NCBI GenBank assembly: GCA_030770535.1
Contig: JASVEC010000160.1
Span: 1 to 38,906, forward strand
Direction: 5' to 3'
Origin: Batkoa obscura
Taxonomy: Eukaryota; Entomophthoromycota; Entomophthoromycetes; Entomophthorales; Batkoaceae
DNA length: 38,906 nucleotides
The notes beneath the pieces were generated by a model. The model made no database searches. It was not told the DNA's origin and was given only the letters and a program-made list of their open reading frames with translations. A program made the translations under genes and the position numbers. Shown here piece after piece: positions 9,149 through 19,069 of this stretch. Within the stretch, counting starts at the first letter, position 1. Every line of letters begins with the position of its first letter.

Positions 9149-10625
9149 TGTCACAATAATAGATCACTAAAGGTTATGTTTTTTTTGAATTTATAGCCCT
9201 TCCCAAATGTTTTGCATTAATTAATTATGCAAGTAAAACCTAAAACCAAAGTTGGCTAATTTCACCTTCTATATTTCAAATTGAAATTAAAATTAAAATT
9301 AAAATATGAGAGTACTTTATACTAAATTAAGCTTTTTAATAAAATTATCAATCGTTGATAACACTCTGTTTTCCTTATAACAAAACTTTATTTTCATTAA
9401 AATTAATTGTACTCAAAAAAACTTAATTTTAGTTAGCATAAATAAAGATTAATCTGTTTCAAATTAAGTTTTATTTTAAGATAATTAAGTATTGTTTTTT
9501 TAATGTATTTATACTGAGGTATATACAATGATTCTAATTCAAAATAAAGGGATCTAAGCTGAGTTTCAGATAAGTAAGTTCAATTACCAGACCTGATAGT
9601 ATAGATAGAGAGTTAGTATGTCGTCATTCGCATATAAATCTATCAACTAGGTCTAAGACGTGTTTGTTTTCTAGTTAGTGAAGCTTTCTATCTTTTTATA
9701 CTTTACTAATTTGTTTCGATTTACTTTTTAATAATACATTTAGATGTATATTGGTTTGGATTATTAAAGTAATAAGATCTTATCTAACTTTTATCATAGC
9801 TGCATATTTATTGTATAATTTTGGGTATTTAAATAGATATTAAATACAGTAATCAAAGTCATTACAGTAAAAACAATAATAAAATTAATACAACATATTA
9901 AGTTTTTAAATACTATTCTTCTACGTTTATGGTAGTAAGATTAGTATATTGATTTTTGTATAAGTCAAGTTCATTTTGACTAAGACTCTAGAAACTTCTA
10001 TTGAATTACTTTGTATTTTGTTTAATTTTAATTTCAATTAGTATCAAAAAATCCAAATTTTGTCCAATTTTTATTCTACAATCAGTCATAATTAGTTTAG
10101 TAACTCTGTAAGAATCAGATTTTAAATAATGCAATAATATTTTAAGGTTTTGACTAAAATTTTTGAAAAGGTGGTCAATTATAAAAAAACACATATTTTA
10201 ATCAAAAGCTGATAATACTAATTTTGTTTTACTATTTACTCCCTTTTCACCAGTAATATTAAATATATGGTAAGTAGTGATAATGAAAAAGCTTGTTAAA
10301 AGGGCTTTAACCATAAGAATGACATTACTAACGCAGCAACCAAAAAACAATAGGCTGAAAAAAAGGATAAGAGTTAAAAGAAAAATAGTAAAATAGTAAA
10401 TCATGAATAAATATCCTATAATATCAAGAGAATATGAAAAGTATAGGATTTAAGAGAAATAATGATAGTTAATATTAATATCGCTAACAAAATGATTATA
10501 AAAACAACAATATTGGAAAACAATAAAGAGGCAAAGAAGAGTAGTTAGTTTTAAAAAAAGTTAGTTTCAATACATATATCTAATATTTCAGGAGAGAATC
10601 CTCAAGTTAAATGTTTTAGTTAAGT
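9149..10625. other. Long spacer, no gene seen
   Basis: About 1.5 kb, very AT-rich. Two small minus-strand frames (10006-10194 and 10198-10404, the latter hydrophobic) have no recognisable motif and no counterpart in other spacers. Unlike most spacers it shows no partner-family remnant. The stretch near 10560-10620 resembles that just 3' of receptor copy 8 (about 18960-19040), linking these two units. Confidence 0.45.
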
Positions 10626-11640
10626 AAGGAGAGATAAATAAACTTTTCAATTAATAAAATAGAACATTAAAGGGTGAGCCCTAAGCAAAGTAAAAAATTA
10701 TTGAAATATATAGTAATATGGGCATCAAAATCTGCTTTTGCCAAAATTAATACATTTACTATTAGATCCGATAATAAGTATAAGGTATATTTTACCATTA
10801 CTATGCTTGTTTTCAAGATCAATTGATCCTTTTTAGACCTTGATTGATTGCCAATAACTAAGATTGGTTTAATTTTGGTTGAAAATAACTTGTTGATTTT
10901 ATTGAGCTTTCACTAGCTCATTGGATCCACCATCAGTCATAAGGCTATACTGCTCCCTACTATCATTATTGTCATTAAAACGATAGTTACTAAGGCATAG
11001 ATTTGAGTCCAAAGTGGCATTATTAAGAGCAATACAAAAGTTCATTATCCTACTATAAGTAAAAGTTATATTTGTATAATAAAAGCAGATGGTAAGCAAG
11101 CAGAGTAAAATTCTTAACTAATAGATCAAAAAATAAAATAGATACTAAGACTTGTTATTTTTCTCAATATTGATACCTGTTAAGCAGTAAGGGTCGAACT
11201 CATCTCATGAACATGACTTATAAGAGCTATCCAAACTAGATAATACAATTAATGTTATAGCAGATAATGTCATAAACATATAACAAGGAATTTGTGGTGC
11301 TTCTTTAAATGAGTGGATATTCTTGTGTTTTATAATACTCAATAAATCAACTAGCTCAGTGGAATTATTAATGATACTATTTATTAAAACAAAAGTAAAG
11401 GAGCAATACCAATTTGGACCGGATAGCTGTGGCCCATTATTAAATACGATTACGCCATACACAACTATGTTTATATACAAGATGACAATTAGATAAATGA
11501 TAATACCAATAAAAGCGATCATTAATATTATTGTTGACTCTAAATTACTACTTATGATTAATTTATATAGGATTACATTTAATATCAATGAGCTTATTAG
11601 CAACGAAATTGATAAGATTTTTAATTATGTTTTCAATGAC
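10626..11640 (-). pseudogene. Broken GPCR-like receptor (pseudogene A)
   Basis: Full-length relic of a minus-strand-clade receptor. The 5' end reads VIENII, like MITENII of copy 8, with the start Met lost. Open pieces cover helices 1-4 (11205-11603, including GPNWYCSFTF and STELVDLLSIIKH, where the IRY Arg is no longer present) and the end of helix 5 plus loop 3 (10899-11099). Helices 6-7 persist as traces at 10640-10860. At least one frameshift lies near the N-terminus and several stops lie between the pieces. The nearest relative appears to be copy 8. Not functional as a receptor. Confidence 0.82.
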
Positions 11641-11708
11641 CACTGTTATCTAAAAGTAAAAGTAAAACTTATTTTGCTTTATTTATTTACGTATTTTAAG
11701 TGACTATA

Positions 11709-11809
11709 TGGGGATGTATTTTTGTGTTTAAGAATTTTAGCAACAAATTTTCCGCTTAAATGGCGCTTAAAAAATGGAAAAAATAATGAAGTCAAAAAAA
11801 ACACTCTCA
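11709..11809 (-). mobile_element. MITE copy d (~101 bp)
   Basis: Flanked by TA (11707-11708, 11810-11811). It starts TGGGGATGTATTTTTGTG, has the core CCGCTTAAATGGCGCTTAAA, and ends AAAACACTCTCA. It lies immediately upstream of pseudogene A. Confidence 0.88.
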
Positions 11810-11929
11810 TATTGTTTTAAATTATTAAAGTATCCTTTTAAACTAATTTTCAAAAAATCTGTTTTCTATCCTTGAGATTAAAAGGCTCCTAATATTCTAT
11901 TAATGTATAAAAGTAAATTGAACTAATGT

Positions 11930-12360
11930 AAAGGAGAGCAAATAATAAGATGGATAACCACTTTTAACTCTACTACTTGCCATTAATCAGTTATAGTCTA
12001 GACAAGCTTATTGAAAAAGCAAGGCAGCCATTTTGTTTAAAATCTAAACAAAAGAAGAAGGACTATTCTTACAACCTAAACGAGCTTAAACAAAGATGTA
12101 TCTTTATCATAGGATTTTAAATAAAACAGTTTCTTATTAATGATGTAAGGAGCTATAATCAACATAAAGATGTTGGTTGGAGTTCAAATAGAAGATAAAA
12201 CATTCAAAACAATTAATGAATCAGATAATAGAGGTAATGGTTTAAAGAACAGTAGTAAAATTTAAATGAAAAGTATGTATCAACGACAATAAGCTTTAGA
12301 AAACATTGTTTCAAAAATGTTACTGTTTCTTTTACTAATTAATAAAAAAAGGACATGTTT
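11930..12360 (+). pseudogene. Decayed partner-family coding tract P6
   Basis: Plus-strand peptide LPLISYSLDKLIEKARQPF (about 11978-12035) continues in frame for about 28 more codons. It parallels LPNCSLDKCVFPIEFLSKK in tract P7. The remainder is eroded. Same relative position as the other tracts, convergent to a receptor relic. Confidence 0.4.
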
Positions 12361-12450
12361 AGTATTTTATTAAATAAAGCGAGAGTTTAAGATTATTTTC
12401 AGATTTTTGAAAAAATCATTAGGATAGAAAGGATGAAATAAAGTATGAAA

Positions 12451-12517
12451 TAATAAAAAACTAAATAATAAAAAACTAAATAATAAAAAACTAAATAATA
12501 AAAAACTAAATAATAAA
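12451..12517. repeat. 15-bp tandem repeat (about 4.5 copies)
   Basis: Unit TAATAAAAAACTAAA, four complete identical copies (12451-12510) plus 7 bases. Identical units indicate recent expansion. The Leu/Phe/Ser-repeating minus-strand frame across it is an artefact of the 15-bp period. Confidence 0.92.
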
Positions 12518-12715
12518 TCATGAGTTTGTGATTTAAGAAATTGAATAAATCGAAGAGAGATGCGACTTGAGTAAAGTGGTAGCACTTGTTAGCAAAACTA
12601 TTGAAATAAAATATAATGTGTTACTGAGAACAATATTAATATAATAAAAAAATAACAAAGGAAAAAGAAAAGATTAGCATTATTAAAATGAATCAACTAT
12701 TTCCAAAAAAACATA

Positions 12716-12816
12716 TGAAGATATTTTTTTTGATTTCATCACTTTTTGCATTTTTCAAGTGCTATTTGAATGGAAAGATTGGTAGTAAAGCTCTTGAACA
12801 AAAAAATACAGCTCCA
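12716..12816 (+). mobile_element. MITE copy e (~101 bp)
   Basis: Left flank TA (12714-12715), right flank TG. The left end is decayed (TGAAGATATTTTTTTTG). The internal TTTCATCACTTTTTGCA and CTATTTGAATGGAAA are family-typical, and the right end is ACAGCTCCA. It lies just past the 3' end of pseudogene B. Confidence 0.82.
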
Positions 12817-13404
12817 TGTATTAAAAGACTTCCCCGTTAAACAAAAGGGGATGAGGGATCTAACATTACAATAAAAAAGGTTGCTACAAGCAATATCAAT
12901 TTATTTTAGTTTGAAACAAATAAAGAGGTGTTTTCAAGTCAGCTGATGGATTAGCAGAATAAAACATAAAGAAGTAAGAGCTAAACATAATATCAAACAA
13001 AGTGAAAAATAATGCAGAAACTTAGATTTGTGTCTGCCAAGCACAATAAAGTTACTATCACGTCTGGGAGCAAATATAATATATACTTTATAATCACTAC
13101 GCTTGTTTTAAAATTAATTCAACTTTTTTTAACCTCCACTGTGTAACTTTTGGTGGTTTAGACATGTTGAGATTTAGATGAAGAATGGCGTGTTGCTTTT
13201 GCTGCGACATCAGTAACCTACTCGCTTATTTGCTTTTAAATATCATAGTTTACCTCACTGATATTATTACCATTATTAAACTGTAAGTTATTATAACATG
13301 GATTTGAGTTGTGATAATTAGGTATATTACATAATACAAGTGATATTATAATGGATAATTTTATTAGCATACAATAATATATTGATGCTACTTCTTTTTT
13401 TACA

Positions 13405-14967
13405 GAAGTACGTATTTATGGTAGTGTTTATTTCGAAAGAAAGAAAAAATCTACTCAACAAGATATATTAGGGATAATAAAGAAAGGTAAAAACTTTAGC
13501 ATCAGTTGAAGCTTTTGGGTCAAAACGCCCTACTTCAAGAATTCTTCTATCAATTTTGGATTCATTCAATCTAAAAGTCATTAAAAAGGGTTTACTAATA
13601 ATAAAATGTTTCCGTTTGAAAATAAACAAAGCCATAAGAACTGAATCACACTTCTTTCTAAATGTCACTTTATAACAAAGTCTATTGATAATACAAACTA
13701 CAGGTATTGTAGTAAGAGGGAGTTAGGGGTTGGAACAAAGTAGAAGCAAATTAGGAATGAAAGATGAGTTGTTGCCGCACATGATGTCATCACTATTAAT
13801 AATATTATCTACAATTTAAGAGACAGTTAGCTAAATTCTCTGGATGTAGGCGCAGTTGAAGAAATGGTGATCGGAACAATCATTAGAATCCATACATTAT
13901 AGGCAGGATGGAGAGGGAATATCATCATATGAAGCTACTTAGTAATATGTATAGAAGCCATCTTCTATAGTTCTCTAAAGCGCTAGGCCTAATCTGGGAT
14001 TGAGAGTCTCGTTGTTAAAATTATATACCCCTCGAGATAAGATGGTATTTTTAGGAGGTCTTAAGACATTATAGGATTCTTTATTGACACGGACAATAAA
14101 TTCATTCAAGAATTTATAATCGTTTTTTTTGCAATTCTACACAATGTCTGATAACTTTTAATTAAAGCCTTGGATCATGAGGAAGGAATTCTGGATCCAG
14201 GTGGCGAATATAAACAGTTAGTGGTGCTTTTAGGAGCCTTTTTAATGGGTACTGCATGAGACCATAAGCCAATAAAACCTTATTACTAAAGTGCTTCAAA
14301 GCTATCTCCGAAGTATCTGACCCAGGATTTCTGAATCAACAAGTAATTCATGAATCAAGGAGAAAGAAACTCAAAGCCTTTATCGGTTTTGAATGTTACC
14401 AGTTTTCTAAATAAGATCTTAAATCGTTTATTATTCCGAATCAAGGAAGTGGCTACTTTTTTGATTTTTTTAATGTCTGGAAGGACAAGAAGGCAAATGT
14501 GAAGACAGTACCACAAAACCGAAAGAGTGTCATTGTTGATAAGCAGTGCTCTTTCTTTTAATGAAACATTTTTAATATTCCAGCTTACTAATTTTGATTC
14601 AAAGCAGGAAATACAAGAGTTCATCATAAAGCTGTCTTTAATACCTAAGTGAGAAATATATATATCTAAGTGACCTATATCATCTCCTTGATCACATACT
14701 GGTACATTATAGTCAAGATTTGGGTTAAAGTTTAGAGCCTGGGATTTATCTGTGTTTTTAATGCCCCTAATAGCTTTAGTAAATGATCGCCAGGTAAGTT
14801 CATTCAAACCAGAGTCACTTTAGAGCTCAGATCAATATATCTGTCCCCTGCAAAAGTGGCTACTTTAAACACCGAAGTTTGTGACAGAAGATGGAAGCCT
14901 TTTAAGTTATAATTAAGATAGCTAAAGATATGGTTTGTACTAATTATCCATATGAAAATTTTTAGTA
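13405..14967 (-). mobile_element. LINE-type retrotransposon fragment (reverse transcriptase C-terminus)
   Basis: Minus-strand reading shows the C-terminal half of a non-LTR reverse transcriptase in canonical order. A VATFAGD motif (FADD box, middle Asp changed to Gly) lies at about 14845-14870. It is followed by HLGI, the W-x-LSLxGR-like block WNIKNVSLKERALLIN (about 14535-14585), LWYCLHICLLVLPDIKKIKK, and KGFEFLSP (G-L-x-P block). Next comes a zf-RVT-like cluster with a CxxC, then DCSDHHFFNCAYIQ (about 13850-13890). The endonuclease and N-terminal RT are absent, consistent with 5' truncation. Open frames of 150 and 66 codons remain at 14355-15004; elsewhere it has stops. Its GC content is visibly higher than the surroundings. 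Confidence 0.75.
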
Positions 14968-14969
14968 TA

Positions 14970-15069
14970 TGGGAGTGTTTTTTTGGTTTCATTATTTTTT
15001 CCATTTTTTAAGCGCTATTCGAGTGGAAAATTTATTAGTAAAGTTCTTAAGCACAAAAATGCATCCCCA
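14970..15069 (+). mobile_element. MITE copy f (~100 bp)
   Basis: TA flanks (14968-14969, 15070-15071). Starts TGGGAGTGTTTTTTTGG, core AAGCGCTATTCGAGTGGAAAA, ends AAAAATGCATCCCCA. It forms the exact boundary between the LINE fragment and the 5' half of receptor pseudogene B. Confidence 0.9.
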
Positions 15070-15559
15070 TACCTTGTAATCTTAATAAAGCAGTTAACTC
15101 GATAGTAATAATGAAGTTGTTTATTAAACTAAAGTTTGGAAGGCAATATCAATATGAATTAGATAATTATAGCTTTTCATTAACTACAGTTACGCCATAA
15201 TCAGCTAATGCTAAATATAATACAGTCGCAGGATAGAGAATGGTACCGTTGGCAGTTATTAATATTTTGATTAGTCCCATTTGTTTTTAATTTTGTTTTA
15301 AAGATAGATATGGTAATTATTAGTAGACTTGTTAGTAGCAAAATTGTTGAGATTACCAAGTAAACTCCATCTTCTATGTTGTTTACTATCACTATAAAAT
15401 TAAATATAGTTTTCATTCATAGATGTTCTAAATTAATTGTGCTATTAGATATAATTATATAAATATTTTTTTAAATTTATTGAGGCTAAAAATAAATTAG
15501 CTCCGAAAATGCTCCACTAATGGGTTAGTCCCGTAAATTAACTGACTTGCATGTTTATT

Positions 15560-16230
15560 CCTCCGTATTGTAGCTAATAAAGTACTTGGTGCTTCGTCAT
15601 TTATTTTTTTAAACCAAATGAATCGTGGTGTTTATTCATTATAAAAAGTTGGGCTTCAGTATTTTAAAAAATAAGGGCTCAATTAAAGAGTTAATTCATA
15701 ATATACTATCACTAAGATATTATTGGTTCTATATCCTTAAATAAAGTAAAACTTTTAAGTGCTTTACCATATTACACAAAAAGAGGATTAGCACAAAGAA
15801 GGTTCAAAAAGAATATTACCTTTACATTTTTATCATTTACCACTTGCCCAATTGTAGCCTAGATAAATGTGTTTTCCCTATAGAGTTTTTATCAAAAAAG
15901 ATAAAATTTATACGAAATAACCTTTTAAATATTACTAAAAAGGCATAAAAATCTGATTGTTTAAAGCAATCAAGTAGGGCAGCTATTGTTACAAATAAAG
16001 TGAGTCAAAATAAGAATAAATTGGTAATACAAAGGCATTTATCGAGATTCAAAGTCAACAAAAAGTAGAAACATTTAACAAACTGGATGATAAAGATTTT
16101 ACTTTAGATAACAATGGCGAGGTTGGGACGAAATGAGTCTGTTACTAATAATACACTATTTGTAAAATTACGAGTGCCCATACTGGTAACTAGTAAGTAG
16201 GAAAGCTTAACAAATGTACTATAAAATAAT
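15560..16230 (+). pseudogene. Decayed partner-family coding tract P7
   Basis: The best-preserved partner tract. A long plus-strand stretch from about 15790 includes LPNCSLDKCVFPIEFLSKK and IRNNLLNITKKA. RAAIVTNKVSQNKNKLVIQ and RHLSRFKVN follow (to about 16060), then LDDKDFTLDNNGEVGTK (about 16083-16135). The order matches P3. The upstream VANKVLGASSF trace (15570) may be its N-terminus. The pattern 'IFxNRVSLNxDS...HLxRFKVN' is reminiscent of the region after an F-box in fungal F-box/LRR proteins; this is tentative. It is broken by several stops. Confidence 0.5.
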
Positions 16231-16372
16231 TAGGTAATGAAATGATGTACTATTTAGTTTATGGCTCTAAAATGTTGAAGTAATATGAAAGTCTAGAAGA
16301 TTTAGCGAGACAACTGCAACTGATAATATAATTATCGAAGTGATATATGATACGATGCTTAAAATGATGATA

Positions 16373-16467
16373 TGGGGATGTATTTTTGTGTTTAAGAATT
16401 TTGTTAACAAGTTTTCTGCTCAAATAGCGCTTAAAAGACAAAGTGATGAAATCAAAAAAAACTTTCA
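16373..16467 (-). mobile_element. MITE copy g (~95 bp)
   Basis: TA flanks (16371-16372, 16468-16469). Starts TGGGGATGTATTTTTGTG, core CTGCTCAAATAGCGCTTAAA, right end shortened to AAACTTTCA. Confidence 0.87.
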
Positions 16468-16629
16468 TATTGTAACCAAAAATGTCAAAAAGTCATATAA
16501 AAGTTTGTATCTAAAAAATTATTATAATTAGATTTATTATCCTTGTAAAAGTAAGAGGAAAAAACCCTCTAATTAATCAATGGAAGACCTTGTACTATTT
16601 AAATAAAAAAACAACAGTGTTAATCTTAA

Positions 16630-17685
16630 CTATTTAATTTTGAACATTTTAAAAAAAGAATCTTGGATCGGTTGATGTATTAATAGAATAAAACATGCAG
16701 AAGTAAGCCCTAAGCATAATACTAAACAGTCAGAATAAAAAGTAGTATTCTTATTAAATTTTGGGTTTACTAAACACAGAAACGTTATTATTACATCCGG
16801 TAACAAACATAACATATAACTTATTAATATCACACTTATTTTTAAAGCTAATTTGGCTTTTTTAAAGCTTAACTGAGTAGCTGTCGACTGAGATTTGTTT
16901 GGGTTTTCTGAGAATACAGTTTCTTGCTTTTTTTGTGTGATTGCTAGCTTGTCAACTCTAACATTGTTTGTAAAGTTAGATTGTAAATTGCTCTTATTGC
17001 TATTATCATTATCAAATTGATAATCAGTAAAACGTGTATTTAAACCTGTGGAATAAGTATTAAGAATGATAGAAGGGTCCATTATTTTAAAATATGCAAG
17101 AGTGATCTTTGAATAACAAAAACATATGATGATCAAAGAAAGTAAAATTCTTAACGTATAAATAGAAAAGTAGAATAGAAAATAGTCCCTGTTGTTATTC
17201 TCAATACTGATACTTGGTAAACAAAAAAAGTCTAGCTCATATATTGAATATGAGTTATAATAACTATGTAAACCAGACAATATAAGTGATAACATAATGG
17301 ATAACACAACTACTATGTAATAATTCATTGATGTTACTTCTTTATATAAGCATATCTTACTGTACCTTATAATACTTAATAATGCAGATAACTCAATGGA
17401 AGTAATCTCAGTAGTAACTACAGCGCTGAAATTAAAAGCACAATACCAAGCAGGAACTGATAGCGATGGTTTATTATCGAATTGAATCAAGTCATGTTTG
17501 ATTATGATTATATGCGAAATGGTTAATAGATAAAAAACAATATCATTTATAGTAATAAATAAAATGATTATTAGATCTAACTTATTCTTTAACCTCAGTT
17601 TGAATATTATTATACCACTTATTAATAAGTTCATCACTATCGAAATGAGAGATATCAACAAATAAATAGTGTGTTCGGCTTTCAT
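16630..17685 (-). CDS. Family A GPCR-like receptor, minus-strand clade (copy 7)
   Basis: 351 residues, intronless, starting MKAEHTIYL. Asp48 in helix 2, WYC with Cys82, SIELSALLSIIRY (Glu98, Arg107), and the loop-2 Cys in FFCLP. Helix 6 is MLCLLPDV and helix 7 ends LLIHQPIQDSFFKMFKIK. Loop 3 is long and Asn/Lys-rich. Helices 1-4 are strikingly close to copy 4 (both have NKLDLI, IIIIxxDLIQF and FNFSAV), so the two are probably recent duplicates although receptor relics and tracts lie between them. Intact and presumably functional. Confidence 0.88.
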   Translation of the reverse strand: MKAEHTIYLLISLISIVMNLLISGIIIFKLRLKNKLDLIIILFITINDIVFYLLTISHIIIIKHDLIQFDNKPSLSVPAWYCAFNFSAVVTTEITSIELSALLSIIRYSKICLYKEVTSMNYYIVVVLSIMLSLILSGLHSYYNSYSIYELDFFCLPSISIENNNRDYFLFYFSIYTLRILLSLIIICFCYSKITLAYFKIMDPSIILNTYSTGLNTRFTDYQFDNDNSNKSNLQSNFTNNVRVDKLAITQKKQETVFSENPNKSQSTATQLSFKKAKLALKISVILISYMLCLLPDVIITFLCLVNPKFNKNTTFYSDCLVLCLGLTSACFILLIHQPIQDSFFKMFKIK

Positions 17686-17939
17686 TATTATTATGAGTGA
17701 TCAATCAGTATTTTCTTGTTTTTATATTCTTTTTAATTCTTTTTGATTCTTTTGCATTAATTAATTCGCTAAAGATAGTATAAACTAAGGTTTTAATAAA
17801 TTCTCACTTTAGTATAATATAAATTTAAATTGAGATATTAGATAAATTCCTTTATGCTATTAATATTTACATACATGAACGGAGGTAAATTGCCCATTAT
17901 AATAGAGGGTGTTTTTAATCACTAACATAGTTGTGTTTT
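17686..17939. other. Upstream spacer of receptor 7, no gene seen
   Basis: AT-rich, no coding frame or family repeat visible. Confidence 0.4.
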
Positions 17940-18029
17940 TTTAAATTATTCAGCCAAATTTTTCCTTTATTTGGAAAAGGCTTCTTTAGGTATCTCAAAT
18001 AAAGGAAAAATTTGGCTGAATAATTTAAA
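17940..18029. repeat. Perfect 34-bp inverted repeat with 22-nt spacer
   Basis: Arms 17940-17973 and 17996-18029 are exact reverse complements over 34 bp. Each arm contains CAGCCAAATTTTTCC or its complement. The 22-nt spacer is 17974-17995. As RNA it would form a long uninterrupted hairpin; as DNA, a cruciform. It does not share the MITE termini and I see no clear target duplication. The absence of any mismatch implies recent formation, gene conversion or selection. Confidence 0.95.
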
Positions 18030-19069
18030 GTATAGTTGTGAGGAGCAAAGCTATTCTATTTGAGTTTAACAGAATGCACTTGTAGCTTTAGAACTTAAGA
18101 TTTTCAAAAAAGAACAAAATTATTCTCAACTAAAAGTAACTTTTTACTGCAGCTAATAATGTGCCTATTTTTATATGCATAAACATCCGTAGCATAAATG
18201 GACCTATCCACTATAATAAATTACAAAATTAGTAAACATACGCCTTTTCTGAAAACATTTGGCATGGTTTATAATAATGAAAGCATAGTTTTTATGTTGT
18301 TTTGTTGAAATATCAAATTTAATTAACAGATAAATATGAGCACCAAATAGTAGGTTATCAATAGATAAAAATAGTCTTTTTTAAAAAAAGGTTATATTTT
18401 CCCTACTGGTTGGAACTTAATTTCAGTTTTATTACAACTCCTTATTTAGTTCCTTAAAATCCTTCATTGTTTGTTTCTACTGGAATCTGGGTCTTACATA
18501 GAATATTTTATAGTGTAAAATTCAAAGCTATTGACTTGTCACCCCTATTTTGGTCCTGGTTATTTAATGAAAAACATTAGCTTTTTGTGGAAGTAGGTAT
18601 GCTTTCATTGTTGGTTCTCAAACTAAATATAGTCCTAAATAGTTATACAGCCATTTTTTTCTGCCTGAGGTTTTAGGATTGACTTTTCTTTACATTCTTT
18701 TAGTTATGTTTTTTAGAGACAAATCACTGCTTTGCTTTTTAAGCATAATACGTTTTAAAAATAAGTGTATCTTCAAATTACATTATTTGATTTAATTGAA
18801 CTGTTATTTTATCAGACTAAAGTAAAATAGATTAATATTTCAGTTATATAGTGTGGTTTTTATTTGCTTTTCTTTATCATATATTAAAATTTTTGAAATT
18901 ATTTTTGTAGCTACTGTAATTTTAGATATAATTTAGTATCAATGGCTTTAAAGTAAAAAATACTAAAAAATTAGTATCAATAAAGCTGATGTGATAAAAC
19001 CTTTATATCTCAGGGAAAATATTTAATTTAAATGCTTTAAACAAATAAATAAAATATTTTTTTATTTAA
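18030..19069. other. Spacer 3' of receptor 8, no gene seen
   Basis: About 1 kb, AT-rich, without a sustained frame, a partner-family remnant or a MITE. The last 100 bases resemble the segment beyond the 3' end of pseudogene A, marking these as a separate duplication lineage. Confidence 0.4.

Larger units (their letters stand above)
12901..15416 (-). pseudogene. Broken GPCR-like receptor (pseudogene B), split by a LINE and a MITE
   Basis: The two halves of one receptor relic flank foreign DNA. The 5' half (about 15070-15416) encodes helices 1-3 (VYLVISTILLL). The 3' half (12901-13400) holds helix 4 traces, loop 3, helices 6-7 and the terminal CFKLK stop. Helix 5 and extracellular loop 2 are missing from the 3' half. 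The break falls right after the helix-3 RY region; aligned to copy 7 (16630-17685), about 20 bp is missing there and 1.67 kb is inserted. The start Met context is degraded and several stops occur. Confidence 0.78.

Noticed and set aside
10006-10404. Two adjacent small minus-strand frames, one hydrophobic
   Set aside because: No motif, no homologue in the other spacers, and a length expected by chance in very AT-rich DNA.
12370-12585. 71-codon minus frame with Leu-Phe-Ser repeats
   Set aside because: Created by the 15-bp tandem repeat, not a protein gene.
13405-14967. LTR retroelement as the source of the reverse transcriptase fragment
   Set aside because: The order of blocks and the zf-RVT-like C-terminus fit a non-LTR LINE. 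No protease, integrase or terminal repeats are seen.
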